DNA from: Deinococcus cellulosilyticus NBRC 106333 = KACC 11606
Lineage (GTDB): Bacteria > Deinococcota > Deinococci > Deinococcales > Deinococcaceae
Assembly (NCBI RefSeq): GCF_007990775.1
Contig: NZ_BJXB01000002.1
Coordinates: forward strand, 186,001-250,000
Direction: 5' to 3'
Length of the DNA: 64,000 nucleotides
Within the stretch, counting starts at the first letter, position 1. The number at the start of each line of letters is the position of its first letter. The notes beneath the pieces were generated by a model. The model had not been told where the DNA came from. It ran no database searches and saw only the letters and a program-made list of their open reading frames with translations. The translations under genes were made by a program, and so were the position numbers. Of this stretch, positions 8,842-17,038 are shown piece by piece.

Positions 8842-9104
8842 GTGTGGCCTCACCTCGTTCTGGCTTGAACTCATCTTAGGGATTTTTGCGGGAATGTCAA
8901 GTGTCCTTGACATTGTACCGGGTCCTGCCGATACGCCAGATGCACAGAACCTCTAAGCATGGGGAGTAGGCCAGTCCGAAGTGAATATCTTGCTTTTGTC
9001 AAGTGGGAATGGGCACACGCCATGCATTTGCAAAGCCCCATAATGCGTTCTAGAACCGCGTCATACGTATTACGGAAAGTGCGAGAGCGCGGAAGGAGAG
9101 AACC

Positions 9105-9611
9105 ATGATGAACCCCACTGCGCCCACCCGAACCCGCACCCCGTTCCTGCAAACCCTCAAAGAGATCCTGAACCAGCCCGTTCTTCCAGCCCGTCCTGCA
9201 CAGACTGCACCTGCTCCTCAGCTGGACCACCTGCCCATTCCTGGCCTGAATGCCCACCTCAGAAACGGCTACCAGCTCGAAACGGTGCTCTTTGAAGGTG
9301 CAGGCAGCTCCGGGCGTTACACCCGGTTTGCCATCGAATTCCACAGCCACACCGGAAAACCCTTCACCAGCGAACTGACCCGTGAACTGCCCCCGCAGGC
9401 CATTGTGATTGGTGCAAAAGTGCAGTACATGGACCCCGAGAAGCTCAAACCCAGAATTGGCAGCGTTCTGCGGATCGGCAAGGTCGAGCCCGATGGGAGC
9501 CGCTACATGGTGGAAGCCCGCCCCACCCCTGCCCTGCTGGCCCTCGCCGCCCAGAATGATCCCGTCAGCCTGCAGAAATACATGAAGTCCCTGCCCTGGC
9601 AGAAAATCTGA
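9105..9611 (+). CDS. Hypothetical soluble protein
   Basis: A 168-residue protein of unknown function. The first 45 residues are Pro/Thr-rich and probably disordered. The rest is a compact mixed domain (NGYQLETVLFEGAGSSGRYTR, then PQAIVIGAKVQYMDPEKLKPRIGSVLRIGKV) that reads like small beta-rich folds. No membrane segment or signal peptide is visible. AAGGAGAGAACC precedes the tandem ATGATG, giving a solid start. It stands alone on the plus strand and converges on ureD. The 191-base gap upstream (8914-9104) holds its promoter, but no clear boxes were picked out. Confidence 0.65.
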   Translation: MMNPTAPTRTRTPFLQTLKEILNQPVLPARPAQTAPAPQLDHLPIPGLNAHLRNGYQLETVLFEGAGSSGRYTRFAIEFHSHTGKPFTSELTRELPPQAIVIGAKVQYMDPEKLKPRIGSVLRIGKVEPDGSRYMVEARPTPALLALAAQNDPVSLQKYMKSLPWQKI

Positions 9612-9619
9612 ACTGCACC

Positions 9620-10405
9620 TCAGAGAAAAACCCCGCTGGCATACCGGCTCCAGGGCACCTGCATCCCTGAAATGGTGTGCCAGCGTTGCTGTATGTAAGC
9701 CGTCATCTCACGCTGAAATTCCAGGGTGTCTGAAGAGAGCAACCTGAAATACTGGCTTCCAGCTTTTGTGCTCCCCCAGCCTGACAGCTGAGGCCCGTTC
9801 TGGAATGCTGCAGGAAGGGCAGGAAGGCCATGCCAGAATCCACTGGCCCACAGGGTGTGCTGGTCGGTCAGGCCCTCCAGAGGGCTTTCTGAGAGCTCGA
9901 AAGCATCCCGGAACAGGGGCCGATTCTCCAGTTGAACATGAATCTTGCTGGACAGCCCCTGAAAAGCCCACTTCTCCCCCCTTTCCAGCCGACCCGCACT
10001 CCAGCTTTCCAGCACCCCAAATCTGGCCCCTGCTGAGAGCCGAACCTGGGTCTGCTGCTGGTAACAGGCATCTGCAAACGGGATGGTCAGGCCCGGATAA
10101 TACTCCAGATGGGCGTCAGGCTCCACATGAAGTTCAATGTCATGCACAGCCTTTCCAGCACGCTTCCCATGCAGCTTGGTGGCCGACTGGTTGAGCAGGA
10201 TGACTTTCGCCCCCCCCCGCACCTGCACCACAAGTTCATAATGGTCCCCGTTGTGAATGCCCGGTGTCACACTGGCAATCTGCAGCAGGGCGTATTCTCC
10301 CACCTCAAAAGGGCGAATCACCTTCATGGCCCCGGAAGCATACTGCTGCTTCAAAAGGGTCCGGCCCCGATGCAGGGCGAACTCCAGCCGGAGCACACTA
10401 TGCAT
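9620..10405 (-). CDS. ureD: Urease accessory protein UreD
   Basis: This 261-residue protein forms the scaffold of the UreDFG complex that activates apo-urease with nickel. Typical features are an N-terminal LRLEFALHRGRTLLKQQYASGAMKV region, GGAKVILLNQSATKLH and YYPGLTIPFADA. ATG 10405 lies 8 bases inside the end of ureH, so it is translationally coupled, and the longer upstream reading is rejected. It is the last gene of the urease operon, displaced from its common position at the operon head in enteric bacteria. Confidence 0.88.
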   Translation of the reverse strand: MHSVLRLEFALHRGRTLLKQQYASGAMKVIRPFEVGEYALLQIASVTPGIHNGDHYELVVQVRGGAKVILLNQSATKLHGKRAGKAVHDIELHVEPDAHLEYYPGLTIPFADACYQQQTQVRLSAGARFGVLESWSAGRLERGEKWAFQGLSSKIHVQLENRPLFRDAFELSESPLEGLTDQHTLWASGFWHGLPALPAAFQNGPQLSGWGSTKAGSQYFRLLSSDTLEFQREMTAYIQQRWHTISGMQVPWSRYASGVFL

Positions 10406-11051
10406 GCACAATCTCCCACACGATCTGGCCTCCCAGAAACAGGCTGGCACAGGCTGAAAGGAGGGTGAGTCCCTGGTACAGACGGGGTTTCTGCTGGCTG
10501 GCAATGAAGGGCAGTGCAATTCCACAAGACACCAGGGTCATGCCCACCACACTCCCAACCCCAAACAGCACCGTGTAGATCAGGGCTTCCCAGATTGAGG
10601 GGAATTCACCTGCCAGCAGCAGCATCATGGCTCCACTCCCAGCCAGACCGTGAACCAGTCCAATGAAATAGCTGCGAAAATGCCTTTGCTCCGGGTCAAA
10701 AAGCCGGAAGGTGTGCGCATGGGTCAGGCCATCATGGGCGTGAAAATAGATCTCCCGACCGGCCGTAAAAAGGTCATAAATGGCCTTTATACCCAGCAGG
10801 AGCAACATCAGGGCCACCGGCGCTTCAAAATAGATCAGGCGGTCTTCCTGAAGTGGGACCTTCAGCAGGAACAGGAACAGCACCCCCAGGGCCAGTGTGG
10901 TGGTGTGCCCCAGACCCCAGGTTGCCCCCACCCTCAGGGCAGGGGTCAACCTCCTTTCTTTGTGCAGCATGGTGCTGACCGCCACCAGATGGTCGGGTTC
11001 CAGGGCATGTTTCATGCCCAGCAAGATCCCGAGCACCATCAGGGTGAGCAT
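10398..11051 (-). CDS. ureH: UreH-type nickel permease (NiCoT/UreH family)
   Basis: A 217-residue polytopic protein with the metal-recognition motif of nickel/cobalt permeases near the N-terminus, HALEPDH (His15, Asp20, His21; pattern HX4DH). A His-rich loop FHAHDGLTHAHTF and a second intramembrane segment GLVHGLAGSGAMMLLL follow. It probably imports Ni2+ for the urease metallocentre. Its ATG shares one base with the ureG stop (TGATG), and its own end overlaps ureD, which ties it firmly to urease maturation. Cobalt transport cannot be excluded but context argues for nickel. Confidence 0.85.
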   Translation of the reverse strand: MLTLMVLGILLGMKHALEPDHLVAVSTMLHKERRLTPALRVGATWGLGHTTTLALGVLFLFLLKVPLQEDRLIYFEAPVALMLLLLGIKAIYDLFTAGREIYFHAHDGLTHAHTFRLFDPEQRHFRSYFIGLVHGLAGSGAMMLLLAGEFPSIWEALIYTVLFGVGSVVGMTLVSCGIALPFIASQQKPRLYQGLTLLSACASLFLGGQIVWEIVHA

Positions 11052-11677
11052 CAGGGTTCCTCCAGCGAGAAGGTGGAGTCTTCAAAGAGCACATCCTGCT
11101 TGATCCACTGGATCACCCGGTTCAGGCCCTCTTCGTTTTTCAGGCTGGTGAAGACATGGGGGCGGCTCCCGCGCTGCACCAGGGTGTCCCGCTCCATCAC
11201 TTCCAGACTGGCCCCCACCAGAGGCGCAAGATCAATCTTGTTGATCACCAGCAGGTCTGAACGCACAATGCCAGGTCCGCCTTTTCGGGGCACCTTCTCT
11301 CCCCCACTGACATCCAGCACAAAAATGAACACATCCACCAGTTCCGGGCTGAAGGAAGATGCGAGGTTGTCCCCTCCAGACTCAATGAACAGGATGTCCA
11401 GGTCCGGAAGGGCCTCCAGCATTTCATCCACCGCCTCCTGGTTGATGCTGGGGTCTTCGCGGATGGCGGTGTGCGGACACCCTCCGGTCTGCACCCCCTT
11501 GATGCGGTGCAGCGGAAGCGCCTGGGCACGGGCCAGAATCTCCGCATCCTCATGGCAGTAGATGTCGTTGGTGATCACCGCAATGCTGTATTCGTCGCGC
11601 ATTTTCTTGCAGAGTTTTTCCAGCAGGGCCGTTTTGCCACTGCCGACGGGGCCTCCCACTCCAATTTTGACGGTCAT
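11051..11677 (-). CDS. ureG: Urease accessory GTPase UreG
   Basis: This 208-residue SIMIBI GTPase powers nickel delivery to urease. It has a P-loop GGPVGSGKTAL near residue 8, an ESGGDNL switch, the metal-linked Cys-Pro-His (GGCPH) motif and NKIDLA as the G4 base-specificity motif. All residues needed for GTP hydrolysis and Ni binding are present. The gene sits 121 bases after ureF and overlaps ureH by one base. The length matches the family. Confidence 0.95.
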   Translation of the reverse strand: MTVKIGVGGPVGSGKTALLEKLCKKMRDEYSIAVITNDIYCHEDAEILARAQALPLHRIKGVQTGGCPHTAIREDPSINQEAVDEMLEALPDLDILFIESGGDNLASSFSPELVDVFIFVLDVSGGEKVPRKGGPGIVRSDLLVINKIDLAPLVGASLEVMERDTLVQRGSRPHVFTSLKNEEGLNRVIQWIKQDVLFEDSTFSLEEP

Positions 11678-11798
11678 GTGTTCTCCTCAAGAGCCGAGAG
11701 GCAAGATCCCCTGTTGCTCGTTTCACTTGCAAGCGACCCCTTGACGAAGGGGTTGTTGTTCCTCATCCAACTGCAAGGCAGCTTCTCTTTGCACTTCC
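11678..11798 (-). other. ureF-ureG intercistronic spacer with stem-loop
   Basis: This is the only sizeable gap inside the ureE-D segment. It contains a hairpin with arms ACCCCTT and AAGGGGT near 11735-11755, without a T-tract. It may set the relative mRNA level of ureG onwards. No open reading frame of note was seen. Confidence 0.4.
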
Positions 11799-12449
11799 TC
11801 ATGACTGAAACAGCCTCGTGTATAAAAACGCCTGTTGATGTGAGCGCAGATCCAGCGCAGGCATGGCACTGCAAAGTTCAGGCTGCTGGATGCGTCTGGG
11901 GATTTCGGTGAGCAGGGTGTCCTGCAAATCAAGCAGGATTTCCTGGGCCTGTTCAGGGCTCAGGGGCATGCAGCGCGTGCAGGCCGAGAGCATGCTGGTG
12001 ATCTGGGCCTGACTGTAGGCCAGACACAGGTCTTCAAGGGGAAGCTGCAGGTGTTGCCCAAGCAGGGCACACTGGAGGGCGAAATGTTGCTCAGAAAGTA
12101 CAGGCAGGTCCACCTTCCACAACCGTCGGGCCAGTTTGACCAGACGCTTCCCCAGGGCCGTGCTGGCATGCAGGGTGGTGGGGGTGGATTTCCAGGCGGT
12201 CAGTTCCAGAGCAAGTTCTTCAGGGTCCGTGCCCTGATAAACCAGAACCATCGCACTGGTTTCCAGCCTGAGCGCTCCCAGACGGATGTGGTTCCCCAGC
12301 AGGCGCACAAGTCGCTCGGGGCTCAGGGGATCTGCCGTGTAAGCCTCCAGCCCTCCTGAGTGGGCAAATCCTCCCAGTGGGAACTGGGAATCAAACATCT
12401 GCTGCAACAACAGACGGGTTTTCAGGGCCTGCTCCCTCCCATCAGCCAT
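11799..12449 (-). CDS. ureF: Urease accessory protein UreF
   Basis: An all-alpha 216-residue protein that works with UreD and UreG as a GTPase-activating factor during nickel insertion. Family features are QMFDSQFPLGGFAHSGGLEAY near the N-terminus and the helical core that follows. The start at 12449 (MADGREQ) overlaps the end of ureE by 8 bases. A longer reading from 12497 would run deep into ureE and is rejected. Confidence 0.92.
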   Translation of the reverse strand: MADGREQALKTRLLLQQMFDSQFPLGGFAHSGGLEAYTADPLSPERLVRLLGNHIRLGALRLETSAMVLVYQGTDPEELALELTAWKSTPTTLHASTALGKRLVKLARRLWKVDLPVLSEQHFALQCALLGQHLQLPLEDLCLAYSQAQITSMLSACTRCMPLSPEQAQEILLDLQDTLLTEIPRRIQQPELCSAMPALDLRSHQQAFLYTRLFQS

Positions 12450-12894
12450 GGGCGTACTCACTGATCGGACGGGCACTGTAAGGTCTGTGGTCTGCAAAAA
12501 CCTGAAAGCCCAGTTTCTTCAAGCGGGCTTCCAGCCCCACATCAGAGAGCACCAGAATGCCCTCTGGCGTAAAATCGATGTCTCTGTGCTGGTTCCCGAT
12601 GAAGTGGGCAAATTTCATTGCCTCTGTCAGGTTCTCAGGCTGGTACACCAGCACCTCTTCCAGGGCAGCCACCACCTGATACGCCCGGCCCTTCTGAATG
12701 TCCAGCACAGTTCCAGGTTGAAGCACCGTCCCGGTGGGCAGGGCCAGCAGCAACTCCACACCATCTGGTGCTTTCAGCCTGCGCCGGACTTTCTGGCGGT
12801 CCCAGCAGGTCATGGGGATCTCTGTCATCTGCAGGCCAGTGGTGTCCTGCGGGGGCAGTTCCCTGATCTGAGGAGTGGTTTTCAGGTTGAACAA
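12442..12894 (-). CDS. ureE: Urease nickel metallochaperone UreE
   Basis: A 150-residue UreE with the usual two-domain layout: an N-terminal peptide-binding beta domain (DRQKVRRRLKAPDGVELLLALPTG) and a C-terminal metal-binding domain with FAHFIGNQHRDI, which contains the dimer-interface His. There is no His-rich tail, so it resembles the non-His-tailed UreE type. The start is probably TTG 12894, with GGAG about 8 bases upstream. An internal ATG would remove part of the fold. It lies 21 bases after ureC. Confidence 0.9.
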   Translation of the reverse strand: MFNLKTTPQIRELPPQDTTGLQMTEIPMTCWDRQKVRRRLKAPDGVELLLALPTGTVLQPGTVLDIQKGRAYQVVAALEEVLVYQPENLTEAMKFAHFIGNQHRDIDFTPEGILVLSDVGLEARLKKLGFQVFADHRPYSARPISEYAHG

Positions 12895-12915
12895 CTTGGG
12901 CTCCGTTCTCTGGGT

Positions 12916-14616
12916 TCAGAAGAGGAAGTACCGCTGGGCCATCGGCAGTTCTTTTGCTGCTTCCGAGTGAATGCGTTCACCGTCAATGGTCACCTCGTAG
13001 GTTTCAGGGTTCACCATGATGTTGGGAAGCAGACCATTGTGCTTCAGGTCAGACTTCTTCACCGAGCGGCAACCCTTGACCGGGAGGCAGGTGCGGGACA
13101 GTTCAGGCAGGTTCCCCTGGTCCAGCGAAACCTGAGACACGAAATGCACACTGGTTTTTGAGGTGGCCTTTCCAAAAGCCCCGAACATCGGACGGTAACG
13201 CACCGGTTCAGGGGTGGGGATGCTGGCATTGGGATCTCCCATCAAAGACGCAGCAATGAAACCCCCTTTGATGACCAGTTCGGGCTTGATGCCAAAAAAG
13301 GCAGGATTCCAGAGCACCAGATCGGCAAGTTTGCCCACCTCAATGCTGCCCACATGGTCTGCAATCCCGTGGGCCAGAGCAGGGTTGATGGTGTATTTGG
13401 AGACGTACCGCTTGATGCGGGCATTGTCGGCATCACCGTCTCCCTCCAGCGCGCCCCGCTCCAGTTTCATCTTGTGGGCGGTCTGCCAGGTGCGCAGGAT
13501 CACCTCTCCCACACGACCCATGGCCTGGGAGTCACTGGACATCATGCTGATCGCCCCGAGGTCGTGCAGCACATCCTCTGCTCCCATGGTCTCAGGCCGG
13601 ATGCGGGATTCTGCGAAAGCCACATCTTCCGGGACCTGCGGGGAGAGGTGGTGACAGACCATCAGCATGTCGAGGTGTTCTTCAAGCGTATTGATGGTGT
13701 AAGGCATGGTGGGATTGGTGCTGCTTGGAAGCACGTTGTCAAAAGCAAGCACCTTTAAGATGTCTGGAGCATGACCTCCCCCTGCCCCTTCAGAGTGGTA
13801 GGTGTGGATGACCCGGTCCTTGAAGGCCTTCAGGGTGTCCTCGACATACCCACTCTCATTGAGGGTATCGGTGTGGATCGCCACCTGCACGTCGTATTTC
13901 TCTGCCACGCTCAGGCAGGTGTCAATGGCAGAAGGGGTGGTTCCCCAGTCCTCATGAAGTTTCAGACCAATGGCTCCAGCCAAAACCTGTTCTTCCAGGG
14001 CTTCAGGAAGGCTCGCGTTCCCCTTGCCCAGCAGACCGAAATTCAGTGGGAAAGCCTCAAGGCTTTCCAGCATGCGGTGGAGGTTCCACTGACCAGGCGT
14101 GCAGGTGGTGGCCTTGGTGCCCTCTGCAGGCCCAGTTCCTCCACCAATCATGGTGGTCACGCCTGAATACAGGGCTTCCCAGGCTTGCTGCGGGGCAATG
14201 AAGTGAATGTGGGTGTCAATGCCCCCGGCTGTCAGAATCTTGCGCTCTCCGGCAATGATTTCCGTGCCCGGACCGATCTCCAGCCCGGGCGTGACGCCAT
14301 CCTGAATGTCGGGGTTTCCAGCCTTGCCGATGGCCACGATCCGACCCTCCCGGACCCCCACATCGGCCTTCACGATGCCCCACCAGTCCAGCAAGATGGC
14401 ATTGGTGATCACCAGATCAGGGCTGCCCGAAGCGCGGGTGTTCTGGCCCTGTCCCAGCCCATCCCGGATGACCTTGCCTCCACCAAAGACCACTTCTTCC
14501 CCGTAAGTGGTGTAATCCTCCTCAATCTGGAGAAGCAGTTCGGTGTCTGCCAGACGGATGCGGTCCCCTCTGGTGGGTCCATACAGACGCGCGTAATCTG
14601 AGCGTTTCAGTTTCAT
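12916..14616 (-). CDS. ureC: Urease alpha subunit (catalytic)
   Basis: The 566-residue catalytic subunit hydrolyses urea to ammonia and carbamate. Visible active-site parts are the first metal-binding HIHF, the carbamylated Lys in GLKLHEDWG (about Lys219), the flap motif MVCHHLSP containing the mobile Cys-His, and the final Asp region SSDSQAMGRVGE. Length is standard. The ATG at 14616 overlaps the ureB stop by 4 bases and is preceded by GAGGAG. An in-frame ATG 6 bases upstream is less well placed. All nickel ligands appear intact, so the enzyme should be active. Confidence 0.97.
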   Translation of the reverse strand: MKLKRSDYARLYGPTRGDRIRLADTELLLQIEEDYTTYGEEVVFGGGKVIRDGLGQGQNTRASGSPDLVITNAILLDWWGIVKADVGVREGRIVAIGKAGNPDIQDGVTPGLEIGPGTEIIAGERKILTAGGIDTHIHFIAPQQAWEALYSGVTTMIGGGTGPAEGTKATTCTPGQWNLHRMLESLEAFPLNFGLLGKGNASLPEALEEQVLAGAIGLKLHEDWGTTPSAIDTCLSVAEKYDVQVAIHTDTLNESGYVEDTLKAFKDRVIHTYHSEGAGGGHAPDILKVLAFDNVLPSSTNPTMPYTINTLEEHLDMLMVCHHLSPQVPEDVAFAESRIRPETMGAEDVLHDLGAISMMSSDSQAMGRVGEVILRTWQTAHKMKLERGALEGDGDADNARIKRYVSKYTINPALAHGIADHVGSIEVGKLADLVLWNPAFFGIKPELVIKGGFIAASLMGDPNASIPTPEPVRYRPMFGAFGKATSKTSVHFVSQVSLDQGNLPELSRTCLPVKGCRSVKKSDLKHNGLLPNIMVNPETYEVTIDGERIHSEAAKELPMAQRYFLF

Positions 14617-14963
14617 TGCCACTCCTCAAGCATCACGAGCGCTTCTGTCTGTTTCTCGTCCAGAGGTCCAGCCACCAGCCCATTCATGCTGTGCACCACA
14701 CGTTTTCCACCATAAGGAATGAGTTCGACCTCAGTGCTGATGCCCGGCTCAAAACGCACTGCCGTTCCCGCAGGCAGGTTCAGACGTTTGCCATAAGCCT
14801 CTGCCCGATCAAACCTCAGGGCACGGTTCACCTCAAAAAAGTGTGTGTGGCTGCCCACCTGCACCGGACGGTCACCAGTGTGGGACACCTTCAGGGTGGT
14901 GATGGACTTGCCAGCGTTCAATTCAATTTCACCGTCTTGCAGTAAGGATTCACCTGGAATCAT
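14613..14963 (-). CDS. ureB: Urease beta subunit
   Basis: A 116-residue structural subunit starting MIPGE, as is typical. It contains VGSHTHFFEVNRAL and the conserved RFEPG motif. It packs with UreA and UreC in the (ABC)3 enzyme. It is coupled to ureC by an ATGA overlap but separated from ureA by 158 bases that carry a large inverted repeat, unlike the tight ureAB spacing usual elsewhere. Confidence 0.96.
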   Translation of the reverse strand: MIPGESLLQDGEIELNAGKSITTLKVSHTGDRPVQVGSHTHFFEVNRALRFDRAEAYGKRLNLPAGTAVRFEPGISTEVELIPYGGKRVVHSMNGLVAGPLDEKQTEALVMLEEWQ

Positions 14964-14981
14964 TGATGCACCTCCGGTGCT

Positions 14982-15082
14982 GCCGAGAGCCGAGGGCCAG
15001 AAAATGCTTTTGCTGCAGCTGTATGGATGACAGACTTTGCCAAAGCCTTTGCACTGTATGCTCTTGGCCCTTGGCTCTCGGC
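14982..15082. repeat. Long imperfect inverted repeat between ureA and ureB
   Basis: The outer arms are 19 bases each (14982-15000 and 15064-15082), matching at 17 of 19 positions, with core GCCGAGAGCC. The interior of about 63 bases is partly self-complementary. This resembles a small palindromic mobile element or a processing hairpin that would adjust ureA versus ureB-C mRNA levels. Confidence 0.6.
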
Positions 15083-15121
15083 CCGGCCTCTCCTTGCAGG
15101 GGAGGAGCGAATCGGTTGGGG

Positions 15122-15424
15122 TCAGCGAATCGGATCATGCACCGTCACCAGCTTTGTGCCATCCGGGAAAGTTCCTTCCACCTGGATTTCATGCAACATT
15201 TCTGGGATGCCTTCCATGACATCCTCGCGGGTCAGTACGGTGGTGCCCAGAGACATGATCTCGGCCACGGTGCGACCATCCCGAATCCATTCCAGAATTT
15301 CGGCGGTGATGATGGCACTGGCTTCGGGGTAATTGAGTTTCAGGCCTCTGGATTGCCGCTTGCGGGCCAGCTCTGCCGCCAGGTGAATCAGGAGTTTTTC
15401 GGTTTCGCGTTCAGTCAGTCGCAC
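15122..15424 (-). CDS. ureA: Urease gamma subunit
   Basis: A canonical 100-residue UreA beginning (M)RLTERETEKLLIHLAAELARKR and ending VTVHDPI. The start is a GTG at 15424 because AAGGAG lies 6 bases upstream and the resulting protein has the exact family length. A GTG 30 bases further upstream would add an unsupported 10-residue leader. It is the first urease gene, 173 bases after the urtE stop, and probably has its own promoter in addition to read-through from urt. Confidence 0.95.
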   Translation of the reverse strand: MRLTERETEKLLIHLAAELARKRQSRGLKLNYPEASAIITAEILEWIRDGRTVAEIMSLGTTVLTREDVMEGIPEMLHEIQVEGTFPDGTKLVTVHDPIR

Positions 15425-15477
15425 ACTCTGCTCCTTTTGGGGCTCGTTTTCCACACTTCTGTTTTAGATCTTACAGT

Positions 15478-15499
15478 TTGTTCGGATTTTTGTGAACAA
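15478..15499. promoter_or_regulatory. Candidate operator upstream of ureA
   Basis: Perfect half-sites TTGTTC (15478-15483) and GAACAA (15494-15499) are separated by 10 bases. The site lies 54-75 bases before the ureA start, within the likely promoter. This spacing is typical of a dimeric regulator, but no known regulator is assigned. Confidence 0.4.
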
Positions 15500-15519
15500 G
15501 TTGCATAAATATCAGATAA

Positions 15520-15554
15520 ACACCCTAAAGATTTCACTTCAATCTTCAGGGTGT
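15520..15554 (-). terminator. Stem-loop between urtE and ureA
   Basis: Arms of 14 bases (15520-15533 and 15541-15554) pair at 13 positions around a 7-base loop. T-runs follow on the plus strand (15560-15566), and a weaker T-rich stretch follows on the minus strand. It likely attenuates urt transcription before ureA. Confidence 0.55.
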
Positions 15555-15597
15555 CACCGTTTTTTTGCACATCTGTCCAGAAACGCTGGATCAGGCC

Positions 15598-16287
15598 TCA
15601 AACCGTGATGAACCTGCTGACGGTGTCCACATCGTCGGTGTGGGTTTCTCCAGTGTGGGTGATCACCCCACGTTGCAGCACGTAATAGCGTTCGGCAAAG
15701 TTCCAGGCAAAATCCAGATACTGCTCAACCAGAAGCACAGAAACCTTCAGTTCGTTGCGCACGACCTTGAGGGCTTCCCCAATCTGCTGCACCACGTTGG
15801 GCTGAATGCCCTCGGTGGGTTCATCGAGCAGGAGCATTTTGGGGCGCATGGTGAGGGCACGGCCAATGGCCAGTTGTTGCTGCTGCCCCCCGGAGAGGTT
15901 GCCTCCTTTGCGGTGCAGCATCTCTTTCAAGACCGGGAACAGGTCATAGATGAAATCAGGGATGCCCTTTTCCTGGGTGGCATTGAGGCCCATCAGGAGG
16001 TTTTCCTCGACGGTCAGGTGGGGCAGGATGCCCCTTCCCTGGGGCACATAAGCCAGGCCGCCTCTGGCCCGTTTGTGTGGGGCGTGGCGGGTGATGTCCG
16101 ATCCATCAAACAGGAGTTTCCCATCCTGCACCCCATGCAGTCCGGCCAGCACCCGGAGCATGGTGGTCTTTCCCACCCCGTTGCGGCCCAGAAGCGCCAC
16201 ACCCTCACCGGGTTTCACCTCCAGGTTGACGTTCCAGAGCACGCGGGATTCGCCGTAACTGGCATTCAGGCCTTCGACTTTAAGCAT
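15598..16287 (-). CDS. urtE: Urea ABC transporter ATP-binding protein UrtE
   Basis: A 229-residue LivF-type ATPase with Walker A GRNGVGKTT, signature LSGGQQQQLAIGRAL, Walker B MLLLDEPTEGIQP and switch His replaced by Gln in the LVEQY segment, as is usual in this family. The GI(L)PHLTVEENL Q-loop region and TEGIQPNVV tail fit UrtE rather than generic LivF. It overlaps urtD by 8 bases and pairs with it to power urea import. Confidence 0.93.
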   Translation of the reverse strand: MLKVEGLNASYGESRVLWNVNLEVKPGEGVALLGRNGVGKTTMLRVLAGLHGVQDGKLLFDGSDITRHAPHKRARGGLAYVPQGRGILPHLTVEENLLMGLNATQEKGIPDFIYDLFPVLKEMLHRKGGNLSGGQQQQLAIGRALTMRPKMLLLDEPTEGIQPNVVQQIGEALKVVRNELKVSVLLVEQYLDFAWNFAERYYVLQRGVITHTGETHTDDVDTVSRFITV

Positions 16288-17038
16288 GGGCTTCCTCCTT
16301 GTGGCGGCCCAGGTACACGGACTGCACTTCCTCGTTGTTTCGAACAGTGTTCAGGGTTCCCTCACAGAGCATTTTGCCCATGTGCAGCACGCTCACATCG
16401 GCCTGCAAGAGTTCAATGAAGGTCATGTCGTGGTCAATCACGATGATGGTGTGCTCTTTTGCGAGTTCCTGGATCAGTGCAGCGGTCAGGGCGGTTTCCT
16501 GTACGGTCATGCCTGCAGTGGGTTCGTCCAGCATGATCAGGGGTGGGTTGGCTGCAAGCACCATGCCAATCTCCAGCCACTGTTTTTCACCGTGGGCGAG
16601 GTGGCGGGCCTGCATGACTGCTTTTTCTTGCAGCCGCACTTTTTTCAGCACTTCTGAAACCCGGTCTGTTTCTTCTTTCGACAGGCGGGTTTTCAGGCTG
16701 CCCCAGAACCCTTTGCTCTTTCTGGCAGAGAGTTCCAGGTTCTCTTTCACAGTGAGGTTCTCCAGCACACCCGGGGTCTGAAATTTGCGGCAGATCCCCA
16801 GTCCGGTGATGCGGTACTCCGGCGTTCTGGAGATGTCTTTCCCCTGAAAGAAAATCTGTCCCTGGTCTGCCCGCACCTTGCCGATCACGGTGTCCATCAG
16901 GGTGCTTTTGCCTGCACCGTTGGGACCCATCAGGATGCGCACTTCTCCGGGTTTCACCGAGAAATTCACGTTGTTCAGGGCCACAAAGCCGTCAAAAGAG
17001 ACGGTGACCCCTTTGATTTCCAGCAGTGCCTCAGTCAC
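16280..17038 (-). CDS. urtD: Urea ABC transporter ATP-binding protein UrtD
   Basis: A 252-residue LivG-type ATPase with Walker A MGPNGAGKST, LAHGEKQWLEIGM in place of a standard signature (the UrtD/LivG variation), and Walker B LIMLDEPTAGM. The GTG at 17038 has AAGGAGG 6 bases upstream and overlaps urtC by 8 bases. A longer reading into urtC with Cys-rich junk sequence is rejected. Confidence 0.93.
   Translation of the reverse strand: MTEALLEIKGVTVSFDGFVALNNVNFSVKPGEVRILMGPNGAGKSTLMDTVIGKVRADQGQIFFQGKDISRTPEYRITGLGICRKFQTPGVLENLTVKENLELSARKSKGFWGSLKTRLSKEETDRVSEVLKKVRLQEKAVMQARHLAHGEKQWLEIGMVLAANPPLIMLDEPTAGMTVQETALTAALIQELAKEHTIIVIDHDMTFIELLQADVSVLHMGKMLCEGTLNTVRNNEEVQSVYLGRHKEEAHA

Noticed and set aside
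9030..9104. Possible radiation/desiccation response motif upstream of the 9105 gene (TCATACGTATTACG region)
   Set aside because: It does not match the known palindrome well enough, and no convincing RDRM was found in the window.
9766..10194. Open frame opposite ureD
   Set aside because: Antisense shadow of ureD with low-complexity composition and no ribosome site.
10650..11561. Open frame opposite ureG and ureH
   Set aside because: It spans two overlapping, well-supported genes of the urease operon.
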